7,569 nucleotides of DNA from Iodobacter fluviatilis (lineage in GTDB: Bacteria > Pseudomonadota > Gammaproteobacteria > Burkholderiales > Chitinibacteraceae), in NCBI RefSeq assembly GCF_900451195.1, contig NZ_UGHR01000005.1, forward strand, positions 1-7,569, given 5' to 3'. Within the stretch, counting starts at the first letter, position 1. Every line of letters starts with the position of its first letter. The translations under genes and the position numbers were made by a program. Shown piece by piece: positions 1 through 5,177 of the stretch. The notes under the pieces are model-generated. The model saw nothing but the letters and a program-made list of their open reading frames with translations, searched no databases and was not told where the DNA came from.

Positions 1-2
1 CA

Positions 3-143
3 TTACTGAATGACAACATAAGTGCAACCAAAATAAGCGCACTTGTTTCGGCTATCCAAGCTCCATATGGCCGATAGGGATATAAAATATACAAATGGCA
101 GTAAAGCAACTAAAAACAATATAATTCTATTATATTTTTTCAT
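3..143 (-). CDS. Small hydrophobic ORF (46 aa), unknown function
   Basis: A short open frame reads ATG at 143-141 to TAA at 5-3. The protein starts MKKYNRIILFLVALLPF, a positive N-terminus followed by one membrane segment (about residues 7-28), then a short tail with two cysteines (35 and 40). It begins 12 bases after the T run of the pilin A terminator, the same layout as the glycosyltransferase gene behind the pilin B terminator, so readthrough could supply it. The A-rich stretch before the ATG has only a weak ribosome site. I do not recognise it. It could be a small membrane protein, or the N-terminus of a longer protein if the sequence at the window edge has a length error. In the right arm the same frame is broken. 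Confidence 0.4.
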   Translation of the reverse strand: MKKYNRIILFLVALLPFVYFISLSAIWSLDSRNKCAYFGCTYVVIQ

Positions 144-154
144 TTTTTCTTTTC

Positions 155-189
155 AAAAAAAACGCACAAAATTCATTTGTGCGTTTTTT
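155..189 (-). terminator. Intrinsic terminator after pilin A
   Basis: A 9-bp stem, ACGCACAAA paired with TTTGTGCGT around a 5-base loop, is followed on the minus strand by eight T. It has T runs on both sides and could act in both directions. It lies 35 bases past the pilin A stop codon. Confidence 0.88.
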
Positions 190-224
190 ATTAAGCTAAC
201 CTCTAACGAATTTAAGGCTAAATA

Positions 225-641
225 TTATGCGTCACAACCTTTTGATTTTGCTGCAGCATCAGCATCTGAAGAGCAAGACCATTGGCCATCTGAAGTACGA
301 GTTTGAGTAATTTTCTTGCCTGATACAGCTTTAGGGCCACCATTGATTGTGCAAACAATAGTACCAGCTTCCGATGAAGATGAAAAACCATTCAAGAGAT
401 TCGAAGTACAATTGGCTGTAGCTTGCTTAATACCAATATCTTCTTTCGTAGGAACTGTTCCGTCAGCAATACGAGCATCAACACCAGTCTTTGGTGACGC
501 TGTCTCAGCTAAAGCAGCAGCAAATTTAGATTTTGCTGTGTAATTTTGGTACGAAGGAATCGCTACAGCAGCCAAGATACCGATGATCGCAACAACGATC
601 ATCAATTCGATCAGGGTAAAACCTTTTTGCATGTTTTTCAT
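225..641 (-). CDS. pilA: Type IV prepilin A (PilA-like), 138 aa
   Basis: This is a structural subunit of a type IV pilus. The precursor has a 7-residue leader MKNMQKG ending in Gly, then F8 and the class III motif FTLIEL with Glu at mature position 5 (residue 12). The hydrophobic assembly helix spans about residues 8-30. PilD-type peptidase would cut after G7 and methylate F8. The globular part has four cysteines (78, 97, 123, 136); the last pair can close the C-terminal disulfide loop. A longer frame opens at 701, but the start at 641 is preferred: GGGAG lies 8 bases upstream and the leader is then of normal length. A sigma-54 promoter (718-733) gives a leader RNA of about 65 bases. The globular domain is unlike that of pilins B and C, so it is a distinct subunit or pilin type. 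Confidence 0.95.
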   Translation of the reverse strand: MKNMQKGFTLIELMIVVAIIGILAAVAIPSYQNYTAKSKFAAALAETASPKTGVDARIADGTVPTKEDIGIKQATANCTSNLLNGFSSSSEAGTIVCTINGGPKAVSGKKITQTRTSDGQWSCSSDADAAAKSKGCDA

Positions 642-717
642 ATTTATCGCTCCCATATAATGTTCCAGAAGGAAACCCTGCGTTTCACTTAACCAAAACA
701 TTCACGGGGGAGTACTA

Positions 718-733
718 AGCAATAGTCATGCCA
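718..733 (-). promoter_or_regulatory. Sigma-54 (RpoN) promoter of pilin A
   Basis: The minus strand reads TGGCAT-GACTA-TTGCT, with the invariant GG and GC separated by exactly 10 bases, close to the consensus TGGCAC-N5-TTGC(A/T). Transcription would start near 707, ahead of the pilin A start at 641. RpoN with the PilS/PilR two-component system drives pilA in Pseudomonas. No convincing PilR site was identified here. Confidence 0.85.
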
Positions 734-780
734 GCTTATAAAACAAGTGAACTCAAAGTATTTCCCGACAAGTGCACTAA

Positions 781-2406
781 TTATCGGGTACAGGCAGCAG
801 TAAGGCCTAATGTACATGCTTTAATGTAGTCGTCTCTGGCTAGCTCTGGCTTTGCCTGAAGCTCAAAAACACGAGCGCGACCCAGATAGGGTCTGAAGTA
901 ATCTGGCTTTAATAAAATGGACCGATTAAAGTCTTCCAGCGCCTTTTGATAATCCTGCATTTCAAGATAAACAGCTCCTCTGTCATTGTAAACAAAGCTG
1001 TACTGCGGCCATATTTCTAAAGCCTTATTGAAATCATTAAGCGCAGAAATATATTGTCTCTCTTTAAAAAAAGCCAAGCCTCTATTGTGATAAACACGCT
1101 CTACACCAGGCCTGTTTTCTTTTCCATCCAGTAATCTGGCTGCATCGTCCCATAATAATAATGGATGAGAAAAACTAACCAACCTTTGTAAAGTTAATGG
1201 CAACATCAGCACGGCTATAGCACTTAGCAATATAATTGATTTTTTAGCATTCAATTTTTGTAAAAAAAACGGCAAAGCGCAAGATACAAAAACAAGCCAA
1301 ATATAGCTGCGATAAATAACGAATGATTCCTGAATGCGTATCGTTGAAAACTCTGTAAAAAACATTATCCATGGGCAAAGGAAAGAAAAGCCTAACAACC
1401 CCGGTAAACCTCTTTTTTTCAATAAGTACATAAATGGAAATGGAAATAAAACATAGAATATGGCAGCAGGCAACTGAGGAAATAATATAAATTTGGTTGC
1501 AAAAACTTCATAAATATCTATTGACATCCACCGCGAAGAAGGTAAAAACCAGATCATTAAATATTTAAAAAATAAACCTGCCTGTGTAAATACTGAAAGT
1601 GGATAGGCTAGTTTTACGTTAAAATCAGGATCAATTAATGCCAACCGGGAAAACATAGCCGGAGCACCTAATTCATATGCTGAGCCGTACAGATCTATTT
1701 CATTTTTTTTAGCATAGAATACATAAGCCGCAATAAAAGTGCACATTAAAAAATATGGCCAGCTAAACTTCAAAATATTCTTAACGTCTTTTCTTACTAA
1801 AATTGCTGACATAAATGCTATGCTCGGCAACATAATGGCATTTTCTTTGCAAAGCACAGACAAGCCATACAACAATGCTGAAACGTATAAAAATAATTTA
1901 TTTTCAAAAATAATGCTTTTAATAAACAAAAGCAACATGGCTAACGCAAAAAAAGTAGCCATCAGCATACTTCTTTGTGATAAATAAGCTACAGAATATG
2001 CAGCAGCTGGGTGCAGGGAAAAAATTAAACTTGCAAAAAACGCGGTATTTTCTAAAGATAAACCTTTGACTTCACTCTTTATTACTTCTTTAAAAAGATA
2101 TTTTAATAAAATGTACAGAAGGACACCATTACAGGCATGAATAATTGAGTTTCCTAAATGAAGCCATATGACATCATTTCCAAAAGCAACGCGGGTCCAT
2201 TCAAATGTTGCATAAGGCAGCCATCGTAAAGAAAAATCAAAATATTTATTTAAAAACTGATCATGAACAACGCCATTAAAAAAATAATTATCGTCAAACA
2301 TAATAGGGTTATTAAAAAACATGAAGTACAAAACAAATGGAATTAGCACTATAAGAAATACATGTATAAAAAAAACATACTTCGTATTGTAATATCTCAA
2401 TGCCAT
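781..2406 (-). CDS. GT-C/TMTC-like membrane glycosyltransferase with C-terminal TPRs (541 aa); probable pilin glycosylation enzyme
   Basis: This is a multi-spanning inner-membrane protein. Hydrophobic segments run from residue 11 to about 410, followed by about 110 soluble residues. After the first membrane segment comes FDDNYFF with an acidic pair (D38, D39), as in the first external loop of GT-C enzymes that use lipid-linked sugar donors. HPAAAYSVAYLSQRS (132-146) and LCKENAIMLP (185-194) match the pattern of the TMTC/O-mannosyltransferase-like family (HP...V.Y...R, KE...LP). Three TPR units lie at about 438-470, 472-504 and 504-536, which TMTC-type proteins also carry at the C-terminus. 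Its place between pilin genes suggests it glycosylates pilin. Acceptor and sugar are not visible. It may correspond to the TfpB/FimB-type proteins found beside pilins in Moraxella and Dichelobacter, which I cannot verify. The gene is AT-rich with two T8 runs. Confidence 0.8.
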   Translation of the reverse strand: MALRYYNTKYVFFIHVFLIVLIPFVLYFMFFNNPIMFDDNYFFNGVVHDQFLNKYFDFSLRWLPYATFEWTRVAFGNDVIWLHLGNSIIHACNGVLLYILLKYLFKEVIKSEVKGLSLENTAFFASLIFSLHPAAAYSVAYLSQRSMLMATFFALAMLLLFIKSIIFENKLFLYVSALLYGLSVLCKENAIMLPSIAFMSAILVRKDVKNILKFSWPYFLMCTFIAAYVFYAKKNEIDLYGSAYELGAPAMFSRLALIDPDFNVKLAYPLSVFTQAGLFFKYLMIWFLPSSRWMSIDIYEVFATKFILFPQLPAAIFYVLFPFPFMYLLKKRGLPGLLGFSFLCPWIMFFTEFSTIRIQESFVIYRSYIWLVFVSCALPFFLQKLNAKKSIILLSAIAVLMLPLTLQRLVSFSHPLLLWDDAARLLDGKENRPGVERVYHNRGLAFFKERQYISALNDFNKALEIWPQYSFVYNDRGAVYLEMQDYQKALEDFNRSILLKPDYFRPYLGRARVFELQAKPELARDDYIKACTLGLTAACTR

Positions 2407-2413
2407 CCCCTTT
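2407..2413 (-). promoter_or_regulatory. Ribosome binding site abutting the ATG of the glycosyltransferase
   Basis: AAAGGGG ends directly against the ATG at 2406, which is too close for good initiation there. The TTG at codon 3 (2400-2398) lies 6 bases from the same site, an ideal distance. The true start may therefore be TTG at 2400, giving 539 residues. The 2406 start is kept because it is the conventional codon. Confidence 0.5.
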
Positions 2414-2420
2414 ATTTTAT

Positions 2421-2459
2421 AAAAAAACCCAGACTTGCCTTATTGCAAGCCTGGGTTTT
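2421..2459 (-). terminator. Strong intrinsic terminator between pilin B and the glycosyltransferase
   Basis: A 13-bp stem (AACCCAGGCTTGC with GCAAGTCTGGGTT, one G-T pair) has a 6-base loop and is followed by seven T on the minus strand. It starts 9 bases after the pilin B stop and ends 14 bases before the glycosyltransferase ATG. No other promoter fits in the gap, so that gene is probably expressed by incomplete termination. Confidence 0.93.
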
Positions 2460-2468
2460 AGATAAATA

Positions 2469-2879
2469 TTAACGGCAGTATTTAACACTAAGACAAGTAC
2501 CAGACTGAGCCCAGGTAATTGCTGAGCCTGCGGAATTTAATGTAGGACTTAAAATAGAAGTATATCCACCCGCAGCAGTAGTTCCGGTAAAATTTATAAC
2601 ACCATTCGCTACTGTACCACCAGCAGCGAGACCTGTTGTAGCAGCAGGTGCAGCCGGAATACCCTGTGTACCCGAGTTACACCCTGTAAATGTGCCTAAA
2701 TCAGCATGGCACAATGCGACAGCTTGCTTATATGAATCAGAAATGCTGAGTACTTCTGAGAATTTAGCTTTTTTAGTGTAATCTTGATAAGACGGAATAG
2801 CCACCGCAGCTAAAATACCGATAATTGCCACAACAATCATTAATTCAATCAAAGTAAAACCTTGTTGAATATTCCTCAT
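2469..2879 (-). CDS. pilA: Type IV prepilin B (PilA-like), 136 aa
   Basis: This is a type IV pilin with leader MRNIQQG, then FTLIEL with Glu at mature position 5 and a hydrophobic helix to about residue 30. Four cysteines (57, 67, 129, 135) allow two disulfides; the second makes a tight loop closing at the extreme C-terminus (YCR). The frame opens at a TTG at 2891, but that codon overlaps the GGAG ribosome site. The ATG at 2879, 6 bases after GGAG, gives the normal 7-residue leader. It differs from pilin C at 12 of 136 residues by my count, yet the two genes differ at many third codon positions. Pilin B uses more AT-ending codons, suggesting lower expression. No sigma-54 site precedes it; only AT-rich DNA follows the pilin C terminator. 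It may be a minor or alternative subunit fed by readthrough. Confidence 0.94.
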   Translation of the reverse strand: MRNIQQGFTLIELMIVVAIIGILAAVAIPSYQDYTKKAKFSEVLSISDSYKQAVALCHADLGTFTGCNSGTQGIPAAPAATTGLAAGGTVANGVINFTGTTAAGGYTSILSPTLNSAGSAITWAQSGTCLSVKYCR

Positions 2880-2938
2880 TTCATACTCCAAATATTTATA
2901 TTAATAATTAAGCATTTTTAATAATAATTAAATATTTT

Positions 2939-2973
2939 AAAAAAATGAGCCAGTTATTATCAAACCAGCTCAT
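2939..2973 (-). terminator. Intrinsic terminator after pilin C
   Basis: The stem pairs ATGAGCTGGTT with AACTGGCTCAT (two G-T pairs) around a 7-base loop, followed by seven T on the minus strand (eight in the right-arm copy). It lies 14 bases past the pilin C stop and separates it from pilin B. Confidence 0.9.
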
Positions 2974-2987
2974 CTATAAATACCTTA

Positions 2988-3398
2988 TTAGCGGCAGTAT
3001 TTTACAGACAGACAAGTGCCTGTTTGTGCCCAAGTAATTGCAGATCCTGCTGCATTTAAAGTAGGAGATAAAACAGATGTATATCCACCTGCAGCAGTAG
3101 TACCTGTAAATGTAATAACCCCTGCTGAAATGGTGCCGCCAGCAGCAAGCCCCGTTGTAGCCGCAGGCGCAGCCGGAATACCCTGAGTACCCGCATCACA
3201 CCCCGTAAAAGTGCCTAAATCTGCATGGCACAGTGCTACCGCTTGCTTGTACGAATCAGAAATACTCAGCACTTCAGAGAATTTCGCTTTCTTGGTGTAG
3301 TCCTGATAAGAGGGGATCGCCACTGCTGCCAGGATACCGATAATGGCTACAACAATCATCAATTCGATCAGGGTAAAACCCTTTTGCATGTTTTTCAT
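2988..3398 (-). CDS. pilA: Type IV prepilin C (PilA-like), 136 aa; probable major pilin of the locus
   Basis: This type IV pilin has leader MKNMQKG, then FTLIEL with Glu at mature position 5 and the conserved assembly helix. Cysteines 57, 67, 129 and 135 match those of pilin B, predicting one internal and one C-terminal disulfide. The ATG at 3398 has GGAG 6 bases upstream. Its own sigma-54 promoter lies at 3481-3496, and codon choice leans to CTG, ATC and ACC in the N-terminal part, as in strongly expressed genes. It is the first pilin gene next to tRNA-Thr, which diverges from it. Pilin B downstream is a close paralog. The leader and first codons are almost identical in DNA to those of pilin A, although the globular domains are unrelated by eye. 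This is the one pilin intact in both arms. Confidence 0.96.
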   Translation of the reverse strand: MKNMQKGFTLIELMIVVAIIGILAAVAIPSYQDYTKKAKFSEVLSISDSYKQAVALCHADLGTFTGCDAGTQGIPAAPAATTGLAAGGTISAGVITFTGTTAAGGYTSVLSPTLNAAGSAITWAQTGTCLSVKYCR

Positions 3399-3480
3399 TT
3401 CTTGCTCCTAACCTTTGATTTAAAAGCTTTTTTCCCTGAGCACTTGCATGCAAAATATGTTCTTTGCTTGAGTATGACAA

Positions 3481-3496
3481 TGCAATATAGGTGCCT
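3481..3496 (-). promoter_or_regulatory. Sigma-54 (RpoN) promoter of pilin C
   Basis: The minus strand reads AGGCAC-CTATA-TTGCA, with GG and GC spaced by exactly 10 bases. The -24 half differs from TGGCAC only at the first base. Transcription would begin about 12 bases further on, leaving a leader of roughly 70 bases before the ATG at 3398. Confidence 0.85.
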
Positions 3497-3564
3497 GACG
3501 GTGTAGGTTTTAGGGGTAAGCTGATTAACGGTGGGATTAGTCGGCAGACCAACGGTGAGTGCCT

Positions 3565-3570
3565 TATACT
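3565..3570 (+). promoter_or_regulatory. Possible -10 box of the tRNA-Thr gene
   Basis: TATACT is a good sigma-70 -10 hexamer 27 bases before the tRNA. No clear -35 hexamer sits at the right distance, so the call is weak. A short hairpin (CTGCCT-GTT-AGGCAG, 3581-3595) lies between this box and the mature 5' end. Confidence 0.35.
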
Positions 3571-3597
3571 TTGTTGTGTACTGCCTGTTAGGCAGCT

Positions 3598-3673
3598 GCC
3601 GTTGTAGCTCAGTTGGCAGAGCAACTGATTCGTAATCAGTAGGTCGGGTGTTCGATTCACCTCAACGGCACCA
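3598..3673 (+). tRNA. tRNA-Thr (anticodon CGT)
   Basis: This is a 76-base tRNA that reads ACG codons. The acceptor stem pairs GCCGTTG with CAACGGC, followed by A and an encoded CCA. The D arm is GCTC/GAGC. The anticodon stem ACTGA/TCAGT carries loop TTCGTAA with CGT at 3631-3633. The T arm is GGGTG/CACCT with loop TTCGATT. It diverges from pilin C across a gap of about 200 bases. In Pseudomonas aeruginosa pilA also lies beside a tRNA-Thr gene, where pilin cassettes are exchanged. The downstream terminator appears to be split by the central element. Confidence 0.97.
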
Positions 3674-3691
3674 TCTGATTTAAATAAAAAA

Positions 3692-3899
3692 GCCCCACCT
3701 AGGGCAAATGCCGTTCACTTAAGCCGTTTTGCTTTTGTTCCCCCTTTGAAAAAGGGAGGATTAGGGGGATTTTCCTTTGGTTTTTTGCTTATTTAAGCTC
3801 AGCGTCAACTGCAAATCCCCCTAGCCTCCCTTTTTCAAAGGGGGAACTCAAGCAAAACGGCTTAAGTGAACGGCATTTGCCCTAGGTGGGGCTTTTTTT
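3692..3899. terminator. tRNA-Thr terminator apparently split by an inserted element
   Basis: Bases 3692-3698 (GCCCCAC) and 3886-3892 (GTGGGGC, followed by seven T) are perfect complements, separated by two CTAG copies (3699-3702 and 3882-3885) that bracket the element at 3703-3881. Removing the element and one CTAG leaves a 7-bp stem with a CTAG loop and a T run, a textbook terminator on the plus strand after tRNA-Thr. This is inference, because any pair of positions here is complementary within the larger palindrome. Confidence 0.5.
3703..3881. mobile_element. Hairpin-forming MITE/REP-like element, about 179 bp, at the palindrome centre
   Basis: Perfect 32-base terminal inverted repeats (3703-3734 and 3850-3881, starting GGCAAATGCCG) are followed by 2 mismatches. 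Next come 23 paired bases containing CCCCCTTTGAAAAAGGG, then ATT against the opposing CT, then AGGGGGATTT paired with AAATCCCCCT. A 40-base unpaired loop fills 3773-3812. CTAG flanks both ends as a possible target duplication. There is no ORF inside, so any movement would need a transposase in trans. The CCCCCTTT/AAAGGG core resembles REP-type repeats scattered in many gammaproteobacteria. The mismatches within the stem show this part is a natural imperfect hairpin, not simply a read copied twice. Confidence 0.6.
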
Positions 3900-3911
3900 A
3901 TTTAAATCAGA

Positions 3912-3987
3912 TGGTGCCGTTGAGGTGAATCGAACACCCGACCTACTGATTACGAATCAGTTGCTCTGCCAACTGAGCTACAACGGC
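3912..3987 (-). tRNA. tRNA-Thr (CGT), mirror copy
   Basis: This is the reverse-complement copy of the tRNA at 3598-3673, identical over all 76 bases including the CCA. It is probably the same gene represented twice rather than a second genomic tRNA. Confidence 0.93.
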
Positions 3988-4088
3988 AGCTGCCTAACAG
4001 GCAGTACACAACAAAGTATAAGGCACTCACCGTTGGTCTGCCGACTAATCCCACCGTTAATCAGCTTACCCCTAAAACCTACACCGTC

Positions 4089-4104
4089 AGGCACCTATAT
4101 TGCA
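4089..4104 (+). promoter_or_regulatory. Sigma-54 promoter of pilin C, mirror copy
   Basis: AGGCAC-CTATA-TTGCA is identical to 3481-3496 on the other strand. It lies 82 bases before the pilin C copy. Confidence 0.85.
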
Positions 4105-4186
4105 TTGTCATACTCAAGCAAAGAACATATTTTGCATGCAAGTGCTCAGGGAAAAAAGCTTTTAAATCAAAGGTTAGGAGCAAGAA

Positions 4187-4597
4187 ATGAAAAACATGCA
4201 AAAGGGTTTTACCCTGATCGAATTGATGATTGTTGTAGCCATTATCGGTATCCTGGCAGCAGTGGCGATCCCCTCTTATCAGGACTACACCAAGAAAGCG
4301 AAATTCTCTGAAGTGCTGAGTATTTCTGATTCGTACAAGCAAGCGGTAGCACTGTGCCATGCAGATTTAGGCACTTTTACGGGGTGTGATGCGGGTACTC
4401 AGGGTATTCCGGCTGCGCCTGCGGCTACAACGGGGCTTGCTGCTGGCGGCACCATTTCAGCAGGGGTTATTACATTTACAGGTACTACTGCTGCAGGTGG
4501 ATATACATCTGTTTTATCTCCTACTTTAAATGCAGCAGGATCTGCAATTACTTGGGCACAAACAGGCACTTGTCTGTCTGTAAAATACTGCCGCTAA
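4187..4597 (+). CDS. pilA: Type IV prepilin C, intact mirror copy (136 aa)
   Basis: This encodes the same protein as 2988-3398 with no residue change: leader [13 protein letters not shown], and cysteines 57, 67, 129 and 135. It keeps the GGAG site 6 bases before the ATG. It is the only protein gene of the right arm without a frameshift. Confidence 0.94.
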   Translation: MKNMQKGFTLIELMIVVAIIGILAAVAIPSYQDYTKKAKFSEVLSISDSYKQAVALCHADLGTFTGCDAGTQGIPAAPAATTGLAAGGTISAGVITFTGTTAAGGYTSVLSPTLNAAGSAITWAQTGTCLSVKYCR

Positions 4598-4611
4598 TAA
4601 GGTATTTATAG

Positions 4612-4647
4612 ATGAGCTGGTTTGATAATAACTGGCTCATTTTTTTT
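4612..4647 (+). terminator. Terminator after pilin C, mirror copy
   Basis: It has the same stem-loop as 2939-2973, with eight T instead of seven. The extra T shifts the register of the two arms by one base. Confidence 0.88.
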
Positions 4648-4706
4648 AAAATATTTAATTATTATTAAAAATGCTTAATTATTAATATAAATATTTGGAG
4701 TATGAA

Positions 4707-5115
4707 ATGAGGAATATTCAACAAGGTTTTACTTTGATTGAATTAATGATTGTTGTGGCAATTATCGGTATTTTAGCTGCGGTGGCTATTCCGTCTTATC
4801 AAGATTACACTAAAAAAGCTAAATTCTCAGAAGTACTCAGCATTTCTGATTCATATAAGCAAGCTGTCGCATTGTGCCATGCTGATTTAGGCACATTTAC
4901 AGGGTGTAACTCGGGTACACAGGGTATTCCGGCTGCACCTGCTGCTACAACAGGTCTCGCTGCTGGTGGTAGTAGCGAATGGTGTTATAAATTTTACCGG
5001 AACTACTGCTGCGGGTGGATATACTTCTATTTTAAGTCCTACATTAAATTCCGCAGGCTCAGCAATTACCTGGGCTCAGTCTGGTACTTGTCTTAGTGTT
5101 AAATACTGCCGTTAA
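4707..5115 (+). pseudogene. pilA: Type IV prepilin B, frameshifted mirror copy
   Basis: It is identical to the left-arm pilin B up to residue 88 (GLAAGG). The left arm then reads GGTACAGTAG and this copy GGTAGTAG, a 2-base loss near 4970. The frame shifts and ends at 5096 with an unrelated tail rich in aromatic residues, losing the C-terminal cysteine loop. The original stop lies at 5113-5115. This is the only difference outside the element that is not at an A/T run. It is probably an error copy, though a real loss cannot be excluded. Confidence 0.85.
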
Positions 5116-5124
5116 TATTTATCT

Positions 5125-5163
5125 AAAACCCAGGCTTGCAATAAGGCAAGTCTGGGTTTTTTT
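5125..5163 (+). terminator. Terminator after pilin B, mirror copy
   Basis: It has the same 13-bp stem as 2421-2459, followed by seven T, 14 bases before the ATG of the glycosyltransferase copy. Confidence 0.92.
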
Positions 5164-5177
5164 ATAAAATAAAGGGG

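Larger units (their letters stand above)
11..3772 (+). repeat. Left arm of a window-wide inverted repeat
   Basis: This stretch is the reverse complement of 3813-7569. Paired positions sum to 7585 near the centre and drift between 7580 and 7586 further out, because small indels separate the arms. Base 11 pairs with base 7569, so the repeat runs to the right end of the window and only bases 1-10 are unmatched. All genes in this arm read through without interruption. It carries pilins A, B and C, the membrane glycosyltransferase, a small membrane ORF and tRNA-Thr. This arm is the better copy for annotation. Confidence 0.97.

Noticed and set aside
20..44. AAGTGC/GCACTT hairpin near the left edge as a terminator
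   Set aside because: It is only a 6-bp stem with a 13-base loop and no T run, so chance pairing is likely.
43..543. Open frames on the plus strand at 43-306 and 316-543
   Set aside because: They are antisense shadows of pilin A and its terminator, with no ribosome site and low-complexity content. The minus-strand pilin explains the open frame.
1739..1987. 82-residue frame inside the glycosyltransferase (also 5596-5844)
   Set aside because: It is an antisense shadow in AT-rich coding DNA, without a ribosome site and with no recognisable protein.
2469..3398. Silent pilin cassettes for antigenic variation
   Set aside because: Silent cassettes usually lack the leader and ribosome site. All three pilins here are full length with a leader, GGAG-type site and terminator.
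3225..3660. Frames over pilin C, tRNA-Thr and their mirror (also 3886-4360)
   Set aside because: They run antisense or out of frame through a pilin, a promoter region and a tRNA. They are open by chance and identical in both arms only because the DNA is.
3692..3892. CRISPR array or phage attachment site near the tRNA
   Set aside because: There are no regularly spaced direct repeats, and no direct repeat of the tRNA 3' end or integrase. The structure is an inverted repeat.
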